Shown piece by piece: positions 46,336 through 53,782 of a DNA stretch of 64,000 nucleotides (the first letter of the stretch is position 1; each line of letters begins with the position of its first letter). Below the pieces are notes generated by a model, which had not been told where the DNA came from, made no database searches, and saw nothing but the letters and a program-made list of their open reading frames with translations. This DNA comes from Solidesulfovibrio magneticus RS-1 (GTDB taxonomy: Bacteria > Desulfobacterota > Desulfovibrionia > Desulfovibrionales > Desulfovibrionaceae): the NCBI RefSeq assembly GCF_000010665.1, contig NC_012796.1, positions 1,951,501 through 2,015,500 on the forward strand, given 5' to 3'. Made by a program: the position numbers and the translations under genes.

Positions 46336-47880
46336 TTACTCCGTTGCGGCCCGGGGCAGCATGTCGGCGATTTCCGAGGCCAGGTTGCCCCGTGCGGGAT
46401 AGGCGTCGGCGAGGGCTTCGCCGGCGCGACCATGCCAATACACCGCAAGGCTTGCGGCGAGCAAGGGGGAAAGACGGCGCGCCAGCAGACTGGCCAGCAG
46501 TCCCGAGAGCACGTCGCCCGAGCCGCCCACGGCCAAATTCGGGGCGATGACGGGGCTGACGGCCACATAGCCTTCGGGTGTGGCCACCACCGTGGCCGGC
46601 CCCTTGAGCACGGCCACGCAGCCGTAGCGCGCGGCCAGTTCCCGGGCCGAGGCCATCCGGTCGGCCTCCACGCCGGGGATGTCCGTGCCGAGCAGCCGGG
46701 CCGCCTCGCCGGGATGGGGCGTCATGACGGCGTTATTTTCTATTTTTGCCGCCAGTTCGCGGTCGTCGGCCAAGAAATGCAGGGCGTCGGCGTCCAAGAC
46801 CAAGGGGCAGGGCAGGGGCAAAAGCGCGGTCAAAAAACCGGCCGTGTCGGGATGGCGGCCCAGGCCCGGCCCCAGGGCGAGGGCCCCGGCTCCGGCGGCA
46901 AACTCGCGCACGGCCTGGGCCTCGGCAGCCGTGAAATGGCCGCACGTGCCCATGGGCATGGTCATGACGTCGGGAAAACCGGCCTTGAGCGCGATTTCCA
47001 CCGCGCCGGGACAGGCCACGCTGACCAGCCCCGAGCCGGCCCGAAGCGCCCCAAGGCCGGCCAGAAGCGGCGCGCCGGTAAGCCCCCGGCTGCCGCCGAC
47101 CACAACCACCCGGCCGGCGCTGCCCTTGTGGAGCAGCGGATCGGCCGGGCCGACAAGCCCCATGACGCGCGGGGCGATGCGCCCGGCCCGGCAAGGGTGA
47201 CGCTCCTTGATAAGGGTCGGGATGCCGATGTCGCGCACCAGCAGCTTGCCGACAAAGGGCGCGGCCGGGGCGGCGACCAGCCCGGTCTTGGCCGCCTCGA
47301 AGGCCACCGTGGCATCGGCCCGCACAGCCACGGGCGAAGGCCGGCCATGCAGGCCGTCCAGGCCCGAGGGAATGTCCAGGGCGAAAATGTACGACCGCCC
47401 GGCCAGCCGGTTGACGGCCTCGACCACGGCCGCCATGTCCGGCCGCAGCTCGCCGCGAAAGCCCGTGCCAAGCAGCCCGTCCACGATGATGTCGGGCGCG
47501 TCGGCCCCGGAAAGATCCGCCTTGACCAGGGCAATCATGGGCAGGCCAAGCTTGGCCGCCAGCCGGACGTTGTAGCCGGCTGCGCCCTTGTACTGTCCCC
47601 GGGGGCGGGCCAAGGCCAGGGTCACGTCCGCGCCACGGTTATGCAGATGCCGGGCCAGGGCCACGGCGTCGCCGCCGTTGTTGCCCGGTCCGGCCAGCAA
47701 GAGCACCCGCTTGCCGGCCAACTCACCCACCTCGCCAACCAGGGCGTGATAGGCCTCGCGGCTGGCGTTTTCCATGAGCGCCAGGAACGACATGCCGCAC
47801 TCGGCCACGCTGGCCTGATCCCAACCGGCGATTTCCTCAGGGGTCGGCAAGGGATCAAAGGGACTGGCATCTTGGGACAT
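46336..47880 (-). CDS. nnr: Bifunctional NAD(P)H-hydrate epimerase / ADP-dependent dehydratase
   Basis: A 514-aa repair enzyme that restores hydrated NADH and NADPH. The N-terminal YjeF_N epimerase domain (about 10-215) has VLLLAGPGNNGGDAVALARHL. The C-terminal ribokinase-like dehydratase (about 220-510) has VVVGGSRGLTGAPLLAG, AVMTPHPGEAARLLG and VGGSGDVLSGLLA (catalytic Asp). The first ~18 residues (MSQDASPFDPLPTPEEI) are the usual leader. It leads the operon with the CBS gene, tsaE, lysC and probably cimA. A cluster of hairpins lies upstream. Confidence 0.95.
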   Translation of the reverse strand: MSQDASPFDPLPTPEEIAGWDQASVAECGMSFLALMENASREAYHALVGEVGELAGKRVLLLAGPGNNGGDAVALARHLHNRGADVTLALARPRGQYKGAAGYNVRLAAKLGLPMIALVKADLSGADAPDIIVDGLLGTGFRGELRPDMAAVVEAVNRLAGRSYIFALDIPSGLDGLHGRPSPVAVRADATVAFEAAKTGLVAAPAAPFVGKLLVRDIGIPTLIKERHPCRAGRIAPRVMGLVGPADPLLHKGSAGRVVVVGGSRGLTGAPLLAGLGALRAGSGLVSVACPGAVEIALKAGFPDVMTMPMGTCGHFTAAEAQAVREFAAGAGALALGPGLGRHPDTAGFLTALLPLPCPLVLDADALHFLADDRELAAKIENNAVMTPHPGEAARLLGTDIPGVEADRMASARELAARYGCVAVLKGPATVVATPEGYVAVSPVIAPNLAVGGSGDVLSGLLASLLARRLSPLLAASLAVYWHGRAGEALADAYPARGNLASEIADMLPRAATE

Positions 47881-47925
47881 GGGCGTCTCCTGTGGGCGGA
47901 GAAGAGTAAAGAGGGAAGACGAAGA

Positions 47926-47967
47926 ATGCCTCCGGCGGCCGGGAGGGGGTAACCCCCTCCCGGACCC
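47926..47967 (+). repeat. Dispersed intergenic hairpin element, copy 8 (inverted)
   Basis: The only copy read on the plus strand: ATGCCTCCGGCGGC then CCGGGAGGGGG-TTA-CCCCCTCCCGG and ACCC, preceded by a purine tract. No plus-strand gene ends before it. It faces copy 9 across a 24-bp inverted repeat. Confidence 0.8.
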
Positions 47968-47976
47968 TCCCTGTCT

Positions 47977-48027
47977 GGGGCGGGCCTTGGGGCTTCAGGC
48001 ATAGCCTGAAGTCCCAAGGCCCGCCCC
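47977..48027. repeat. 24-bp inverted repeat with 3-base loop
   Basis: GGGGCGGGCCTTGGGGCTTC... and its complement (one mismatch in 24) flank ATA. It would form a very stable hairpin between nnr and the acyltransferase gene, in the middle of copies 8 and 9. Confidence 0.85.
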
Positions 48028-48063
48028 GAACAGGAAGGCTGCGGGGAGACCGCAGGCCATGTC

Positions 48064-48112
48064 GGGGGTCCGGGGGCCTGAGGCCCCCGGCGGGGCGCGG
48101 GGCGGAGCCCCG
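48064..48112 (-). repeat. Dispersed intergenic hairpin element, copy 9 (variant)
   Basis: Contains GGGGGTCCGGGGGCC-TGA-GGCCCCCGG like the other copies, but the GCCGCCGGAGGCAT part is replaced by a second hairpin (GGGGC...GCCCCG). It follows the minus-strand acyltransferase stop behind a purine tract. Confidence 0.75.
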
Positions 48113-48134
48113 CTCTTCGTTTTCTCTTCTCCTC

Positions 48135-49226
48135 CTATTTCTTGGCGTCAAAGCGCGCCACGAGGTCGTCCTGGACGCGCGACAGGTAATAGGACAGCGG
48201 CAGGCTGACCACGGTCAGCAGGCACATGGCGGCGAAGGGGTGCAGATGGCCGCGTAGCAGATCGGCCCCGTAGCCCAGGATGGGCTGGTGGAGCAGATAG
48301 AAGCTGTAGGAGGTGGCGGCGGCCAGGGCCACCGCCGGCTTGGCCCCGATGCGGGCCATGGCCGGCCAGACGAAAAGCGTTCCGGCCAGCCCCAGGCAGG
48401 CGACGGTGAGGAGCATATGGGCAAGCAGGGCCGGCAGGGCGCTTTTGAAGACAATGGCCAAGGGCAGGGCGGCGTAGGTGGCGGCCAAAAAGCCGATGAG
48501 CCAGGTCGTGGGCACGCCGGTTTCCAGGTCGCCCTGGCGCGGGGCGGCGGCCCGGGCCTTCCAGGCCATGGCGAAGGCCATGCCCAGGGCGAATTCCGGC
48601 AGGCGGTAGGGCAGGTTGAAGTAGAGCATGTAATCGAACAGCGCGGCCGTGTCGCTGACCTTGGCCAGAAGCGACAGGATCAGCCACAGGCCCCAGCCGG
48701 CTCCGACGCAGACGGCGGCGGCCTTGGCCGGGCTGTACTTTTCGAAAAGCTTCAGCAAAAGCGGGAAGGTCAGGTAGAACTGGGCGAGCAGGCCCATCCA
48801 CCACAGTGCCGGCTCCAGGCAGAAAAAGCGGGTGGGGTCGAAGGTCTGGACGAAAAAGAGCTTTTCGGCCACGCAGGCCCCGAGCGCGGCCAGGGGCATG
48901 GCTCCGGCAAGCAGGGCCACCAGGCTCCACAGGGCCAGGGACAGGTAGTACTGCGGGGTGATGCGGCCAAAGCGGCGGCGGAAGAAGTCGAAGTAGGCCA
49001 TGGGCGGCTTGCCGCCCGGATTGGCGTGGGGCAAGGTGAGGACGAAGCCGGTGATGGCGTTGAAGACCACGACGCCGAGATAGCCTTGGCTCATGATGTC
49101 GCCGAGGATGGGGCCGAAGGGATTTTGCGCGCCGCCGTCGGGCAGCACGGTCCAGACGTGGTAGAAGAAGATGGCGAACATGGCCAGAACCCGGATGCTT
49201 TCGATCTGGGTGACGCGGCGCTGCAT
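48135..49226 (-). CDS. Acyltransferase family 3 membrane protein, second
   Basis: A 363-aa integral membrane protein with about ten TM helices and the acyltransferase_3 signature: AIFFYHVWTVLP (conserved His), FRRRFGRITPQYYL (Arg-rich cytosolic loop after TM2/3) and SFYLLHQPIL near the C-terminus. It differs clearly from the acyltransferase at 41-42 kb, so it is not a recent duplicate. Probable role is O-acylation of a surface polysaccharide or lipid; substrate unknown. The ATG at 49226 has AGGAAGC before it. It is divergent from the MBL-fold gene and upstream of the nnr operon. Confidence 0.86.
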   Translation of the reverse strand: MQRRVTQIESIRVLAMFAIFFYHVWTVLPDGGAQNPFGPILGDIMSQGYLGVVVFNAITGFVLTLPHANPGGKPPMAYFDFFRRRFGRITPQYYLSLALWSLVALLAGAMPLAALGACVAEKLFFVQTFDPTRFFCLEPALWWMGLLAQFYLTFPLLLKLFEKYSPAKAAAVCVGAGWGLWLILSLLAKVSDTAALFDYMLYFNLPYRLPEFALGMAFAMAWKARAAAPRQGDLETGVPTTWLIGFLAATYAALPLAIVFKSALPALLAHMLLTVACLGLAGTLFVWPAMARIGAKPAVALAAATSYSFYLLHQPILGYGADLLRGHLHPFAAMCLLTVVSLPLSYYLSRVQDDLVARFDAKK

Positions 49227-49348
49227 GAGGGCTTCCTTTGCTGTTTGGGGTGCGACGGGCGCGCCGGTTGTGCGGCGCGCGGGGCGTTAGCGTCCCAGGA
49301 CTTTGGCGAAAAGCGGCAAATATTGCAAGGTTGCGGAGGTTGTCGGCC

Positions 49349-50137
49349 ATGCGGGTGGTTTTTGTGGGCGTGGGCGAGGCGTTTGACGAGGGGCTGGCCA
49401 ACACGAGCCTGTTTGTGGCCGGCCTGGCCGGCCTGGCCGGCGAGACGCGGCGCACGGTCCTGCTCGACTGCGGCTTCACGGCAGGGGCGGCGTTTTTCGC
49501 CTGTCCGGCCATTGCCCCGGCCGACCGTCAGGATGGGCCGGACGCGGTCTGGATTTCCCATTTCCACGGCGACCATTTCCTGGGCCTGCCCTGGTTGATC
49601 GCCCGGCTCCACGAGCAGGGGCGCTCGCGGCCGCTTTGCGTCCACGGCGGGGCCGGGGTTGCGGCCAAGGTGCTGGCCGCCCTGGATCTGGCCTATCCGA
49701 ATCTGCGGGAGAAGCTGTCATTCGAGATTGTCGGGATCGAGGCCCGGCCGGGCGTGGCTTTCGACCTAGCCGGTTTTGGCGCTCGGGCGGAGTTGACCGG
49801 GCACGGCGCGCCGTGTCTGGGGCTGCGGCTCGAAACCCGGCTTGGGGCGCTGTATTACGGCGGCGACGGGCCGATGACGGCCAAGGGGCTGGAGCTGGCT
49901 TCGGGGTGTTCCCTGGCCGTGCTGGAAGCGTACGGCCTGGAAGCGGGCGTGCCCGGCCACGGCTCGGTGTCCGAGGCTGTCGAAGCGGCCGAAGCGGCCT
50001 GGGTCGAGGCGTTGGCCGTGGTCCATGTGCGGCGCGAGGTGCGCCGGGAGCGCGGCGACGCCATCCGCCGGATGCTCACCGACGCCTCGATCCGGGCGTT
50101 TCTGCCCGAGCCGGGGGAGGTCTTCGAAGCTTCCTAG
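49349..50137 (+). CDS. MBL-fold metallohydrolase (RNase Z-like)
   Basis: A 262-aa metallo-beta-lactamase-fold protein. The metal motif is WISHFHGDHFLGLPW (HxHxDH), with YYGGDGPM (metal Asp) and VPGHGSVSEAVE (later His). The arrangement is that of the RNase Z / arylsulfatase-like MBL branch that also includes one-domain hydrolases. A tRNA-processing role is possible but the flexible-arm insertion of RNase Z is not evident. GGAGG lies 7 bases before the ATG at 49349. The neighbours do not suggest a substrate. Confidence 0.85.
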   Translation: MRVVFVGVGEAFDEGLANTSLFVAGLAGLAGETRRTVLLDCGFTAGAAFFACPAIAPADRQDGPDAVWISHFHGDHFLGLPWLIARLHEQGRSRPLCVHGGAGVAAKVLAALDLAYPNLREKLSFEIVGIEARPGVAFDLAGFGARAELTGHGAPCLGLRLETRLGALYYGGDGPMTAKGLELASGCSLAVLEAYGLEAGVPGHGSVSEAVEAAEAAWVEALAVVHVRREVRRERGDAIRRMLTDASIRAFLPEPGEVFEAS

Positions 50138-50178
50138 GGCGTATTCCCGGCGATACGCCCCAACAGAAGGGCGTGCTG

Positions 50179-51234
50179 CTAGTTCGAGGCGCTGCCCAGG
50201 GCCGAGTCGCCGACCACGAGGTAGCTGCCTGGGTGGGAGACCGGGGCGCGGTCGCGGCGCAGCAGCCACATGTCGCGCTCCTTGTCCGTGGCCGCGATCT
50301 GCTCGTAGTGGCGGTCGAGGATGGAGCGGCTGTCGAGGAAGGCGTTGGCCGCCGCCGACACCCGCACGCAGCCCTTGGAATCCGGGCCGCCAAGGCGCGG
50401 TTCGCCCTGGTCCGGGTCGGTGGCGTGCATTAAGAGGCGCATCTGGCTGTCGTAGACGCCCTGGCGGAACTGGCGCGGGGCCTGCTGGTAGCCGAAATCC
50501 CACACCCGGCTGCCGCGCGCGCCAAGGCCGCGCCAGCCCTTGCTGTTTTTGCTGCCCTCGGCCCGGTAGCCCCAGTTTTCGGGCAGATGCTCGAAAACGC
50601 CCACCGGCGTGATGAATGAGTCCTCCCGGGGCCGCAGCTTGCCCGAGGAGATGAAATCCGCGCCGACAAAGGCCACGCGTTTGGCCTGCGCGTCGTAGTA
50701 GGCCAAAAGCAGCAGTTGGGTGGCCGGGTTGCGGTCGGCGTAGACGAAATACTGGCTGGCTGCGAGATCGGCGTTGGCGGCCTGGAGCCGGGCCAGGGCG
50801 TCGGCACGGGCGGCGTCGCGGAAGGCCTGGCCGGGGTCAGTGAGCAGTTCCAGATGGCGCTGGCCGGCCTTGCCGGAAAAGCGGGCCATGGTCCGGGCCG
50901 TGACCGCACTGGCGAACTGCCGGCCGACTTCAAGGAGTTCCTGGCGCACGGCGGCATCGGCTACGGCGGCGGCTTCGGCCTCGTAAAAGGGCGTGGCCTT
51001 GGCCGGCGCAGCGGCGGTGGGCGTGGCGGCCGGCTTGTCCTTGGCCGCCAGGGCCAGGCCCGGCAGCCAGACGGTTAAAAAGACGGCCAAAAGCCCGGCC
51101 ACGGCCCATCGGCCGGCCAGGGAAAGGGCCGCCTGACGAAAAAGCGGGCCTCCCGTCCGAGGGAAACCCGCTTCGTGAGCCTTTGGGCAGGACACGCCGC
51201 GAACGGCGCTAGAAGACCCGACGGCCTCCCGCAT
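50179..51234 (-). CDS. L,D-transpeptidase (YkuD domain), exported
   Basis: A 351-aa wall enzyme. A 40-residue leader precedes a signal segment (about 45-66, AVAGLLAVFLTVWLPGLALAA). A helical region (about 75-180) leads to the YkuD domain (about 185-320), with SFITPVGVFEHL, LLMHATDPD and the catalytic Cys in GGPDSKGCVRVS. It would form 3-3 cross-links or attach proteins to peptidoglycan. The ATG at 51234 has GGAGA upstream and overlaps the last 26 bases of the NlpC/P60 gene, so the pair is translationally coupled. A GTG at 51195 is an alternative start. Confidence 0.87.
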   Translation of the reverse strand: MREAVGSSSAVRGVSCPKAHEAGFPRTGGPLFRQAALSLAGRWAVAGLLAVFLTVWLPGLALAAKDKPAATPTAAAPAKATPFYEAEAAAVADAAVRQELLEVGRQFASAVTARTMARFSGKAGQRHLELLTDPGQAFRDAARADALARLQAANADLAASQYFVYADRNPATQLLLLAYYDAQAKRVAFVGADFISSGKLRPREDSFITPVGVFEHLPENWGYRAEGSKNSKGWRGLGARGSRVWDFGYQQAPRQFRQGVYDSQMRLLMHATDPDQGEPRLGGPDSKGCVRVSAAANAFLDSRSILDRHYEQIAATDKERDMWLLRRDRAPVSHPGSYLVVGDSALGSASN

Positions 51235-51931
51235 AATGCGTTCTCCAGTAATCTTCTTCGAGGTGGGAGATGGTGACGTTTTTGCCTTGGCTGGCGCTGT
51301 GGATGAACTTGCCGTCTTCCAGATAAATGCCGACGTGATTGACGCCCCGTTTGGAGCGGAAGAAGACGAGATCGCCCTTGCGCAGATTGTTTTTGGCCAC
51401 CATGGAACCCACCTGGTACTGCTCCCGGGAGGAGCGGGGGAGGTGGATGCCGTAGCGGTTGAAGACCCAGGTGGTGAAACCGGAACAGTCGAATCCGGAG
51501 TTGGGGTCGCAGCCGCCGGAACGGTAGCGCGTGCCGAGCTGGGTATGGGCGGTGCGCAACATGCGGTCGTAGACACCGCCTTTGCGCTGCACCGAGGTCA
51601 GCTCGAAAAGGTTGTCGCTGATAAGCTTGTCCGGCGAGGCCGCGGCCTGCATCCGGGGGGCCGATGCGGCGCTGGGAGCCGGCGTGGAGCCGCCCTGGTC
51701 GAACAGGTTGCCGGAGATGAGGTTGTTCTCGGCGGCGGCGATGAGCTGGGCTTCGTGGTCGCCAGCGACCAGGAATTTGTTGCTGGCGTTAAAGCCCTGG
51801 TAGTCTTCGAAATTGTAGGAGTAGGTTTTAGGTTTCGAGGTGCACCCGGCCAGGGCGAGGGCCAGGACCGCCATGACGACGTAGGGTTTGAGCTTGGTTA
51901 GGCCTTTGGCGTGTGCGCGCGCGTCGGTCAA
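51209..51931 (-). CDS. NlpC/P60 cysteine peptidase lipoprotein
   Basis: A 240-aa outer- or inner-membrane-anchored peptidoglycan endopeptidase. The TTG at 51931 is chosen because AGGAGG lies 7 bases upstream; in-frame ATGs upstream lack it. The protein then starts with a basic signal peptide and lipobox LALAGC. After a linker (about 30-95) comes the NlpC/P60 domain: Cys in GFDCSGFTTWVF, His in GVNHVGIYLEDG and third polar residue in FIHSASQ. The C-terminus (HYAGGRRVF) overlaps the start of the L,D-transpeptidase gene. A promoter-like pair lies upstream. Confidence 0.9.
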   Translation of the reverse strand: MTDARAHAKGLTKLKPYVVMAVLALALAGCTSKPKTYSYNFEDYQGFNASNKFLVAGDHEAQLIAAAENNLISGNLFDQGGSTPAPSAASAPRMQAAASPDKLISDNLFELTSVQRKGGVYDRMLRTAHTQLGTRYRSGGCDPNSGFDCSGFTTWVFNRYGIHLPRSSREQYQVGSMVAKNNLRKGDLVFFRSKRGVNHVGIYLEDGKFIHSASQGKNVTISHLEEDYWRTHYAGGRRVF

Positions 51932-52099
51932 AACGTTTCCTCCTTGCTGGAGTTGCCGGCCGGGGCCGCTTCCACGTTTCCGCATAAACCTTTCGGTTTC
52001 GTGGGGCCGCTGATCGCCTCGAAGCGTGGACCGTTTGCTCGGTCCACCAGGACGATTTTTCGTTTGCATCGCCGGATACAGTTTCGAAAGGTAGAGTCC

Positions 52100-52128
52100 C
52101 GTTTAAAAGCTTCAAAAATCCGCGTCAA
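52100..52128 (-). promoter_or_regulatory. Promoter of the NlpC/P60 - transpeptidase operon
   Basis: TTGACG (52123-52128) and TAAACG (52100-52105) are 17 bases apart on the minus strand, in an AT-rich patch ~170 bases upstream of the TTG start. The -10 is weak. Confidence 0.5.
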
Positions 52129-52219
52129 GGTTATTTTGACAATTTAATAAATTGAAATCTCCTTCCCGGCCCTTTCCGGGCCTTGTCCGGGAAGCGGAAA
52201 TGGGGAACACTCGGCGGAA

Positions 52220-53782
52220 ATGGCGAACATTTTTTTTCTTGTCGGGCCGGGCGGACAGCGGGCGGTGACGGCCCGGCCCGGCGACACCTTGGCTCGGGCG
52301 CTTTTCCGGGCCGGCTTTTTCGTGGGCGTGCCCCTGTGCGCCGGTCTAGGACGTTGCGGCCGCTGCCGGGCGCGCTTTGCGGCCGATGCGCCGCCGCCCT
52401 TGCCGGCCGAACTGCGTCGGCTGTCCCCGGACGAGCTGGCCGCCGGCTGGCGCTTGGCCTGCCTGCATCCGGCCCGGGGCGGCGAACGTCTGGAACTGCC
52501 CGAGGGCGCGACCACTCCGGCCGGGCCTCCTGTCGCGCCGACGCCTGAAGCGGCCGGCGACGGCCCCCTGGGCCTGGCCGTGGACCTTGGCACCACCGGT
52601 CTGGCTTGGCGGCTGGTGTCCCTGGCCGACGGCACGGTGGCGGCCCAGGGGCGCGGGGTCAATCCCCAGCTTGGGGCCGGGGCCGAGGTGGTCTCGCGCC
52701 TGGCTTTTGCCCTGGAACCCGGCGGCGGCGACTATCTGCGCCGGCTGGTTGTGGATGAACTCAAGCGGTTGGCCGTCCCCGCCGGCCCCAGGCTCGCCGC
52801 CCTGTGCGTGGCCGGCAATGCCGTCATGATGTCGATTTTGTGCGATAAGCCCTTGGGCGGTTTGGCCCATGCGCCCTATGGCCTGTCGTGGCGCGGCGAC
52901 AGCCTGGAACGCCTTGATCCCGGCCTGCCGCCGGCCTATGTGCCGCCGCTTTTCGGGCCTTTTGTCGGCGCCGACATCGCCGCCGGTCTGACCGCCCTGG
53001 TGCGGCAAGCGCCGGCCTACCCTTTTTTGCTGGCTGATTTGGGCACCAACGCCGAGCTGGTGCTGGCCCTTTCCCCGGACCGCTATCTGGCCGCCAGCGC
53101 CCCGCTGGGGCCGGCCCTGGAAGGCGTGGGCCTGTCCCAGGGAGCCATGGCCGGGCCGGGCGTGGCCGTGGCCTTTGCTCTCACCCCGGCCGGCATCGTG
53201 CCGGAATTTTTTGACCCCGATCATACTGGAGCGCCGCGCGGCATAGCCGGACCGGGCTATCTGTCCCTGACCGCGCGACTGGTCGAGCAGCAAATCCTTG
53301 ACGTGGACGGTCGATTCGCTACAACCCCGGCCGCGACCCCGCTTGGCCGGCGTCTGGCCGCCCAGGTCGGACGCGCCCACGGCGAACCGTATTTCGAAAC
53401 CGCCGGCTGCCGGCTGCCGGCCGGCGACGTCGAGGAGTTGCTCAAGGTCAAGGCGGCCTGCAATCTGGCCGTTTCGGCGCTTCTGGCTGCCGCCGGCCTG
53501 GCCACGGCCGATCTGGCCTCGGTCCATCTGGCCGGGGCGTTCGGCGCGGCCGTATCGCCGGCCGATCTCGAAACCCTCGGCTTTCTGCCGCCCGGACTGG
53601 CCGGGCGCGCCCATGTGGCCGGCAACCTGTCCCTGGCCGGCGCGGCGCTGTTTCTGGCCGACGCCCCAAGCCGCCGTCAGGCGGCCGGGCTTGCCGCCCG
53701 CACCACACTCGTTCCCCTGGTCGACGCCGCCGATTCCGGCGAGGCCTTCATCCAAAGGATGGTTTTTTCCTATGTCCTCTGA
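52220..53782 (+). CDS. ASKHA-type activator with N-terminal [2Fe-2S] domain (RACo-like, DUF4445)
   Basis: A 520-aa protein of the RACo/RamA-type family. The N-terminal ferredoxin-like domain has Cys40, Cys46, Cys49 (CAGLGRCGRC) and Cys81, a plant-type [2Fe-2S] pattern. The C-terminal ASKHA ATPase-like domain has AVDLGTTGLAWRLVS, ADLGTNAELVLA and HLAGAFGAAVSPADLETLG. Such proteins reductively reactivate cobalt(II) corrinoid proteins at the expense of ATP. No corrinoid protein or methyltransferase is adjacent in this window, so the client is unknown. Its stop overlaps the start of the Rsm22-like gene by 11 bases. Confidence 0.88.
   Translation: MANIFFLVGPGGQRAVTARPGDTLARALFRAGFFVGVPLCAGLGRCGRCRARFAADAPPPLPAELRRLSPDELAAGWRLACLHPARGGERLELPEGATTPAGPPVAPTPEAAGDGPLGLAVDLGTTGLAWRLVSLADGTVAAQGRGVNPQLGAGAEVVSRLAFALEPGGGDYLRRLVVDELKRLAVPAGPRLAALCVAGNAVMMSILCDKPLGGLAHAPYGLSWRGDSLERLDPGLPPAYVPPLFGPFVGADIAAGLTALVRQAPAYPFLLADLGTNAELVLALSPDRYLAASAPLGPALEGVGLSQGAMAGPGVAVAFALTPAGIVPEFFDPDHTGAPRGIAGPGYLSLTARLVEQQILDVDGRFATTPAATPLGRRLAAQVGRAHGEPYFETAGCRLPAGDVEELLKVKAACNLAVSALLAAAGLATADLASVHLAGAFGAAVSPADLETLGFLPPGLAGRAHVAGNLSLAGAALFLADAPSRRQAAGLAARTTLVPLVDAADSGEAFIQRMVFSYVL

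Noticed and set aside
45664-47952. Long plus-strand frame across tsaE, the CBS gene and nnr
   Set aside because: The minus-strand genes have clear domains, ribosome sites and tight spacing; the plus frame is low-complexity shadow.
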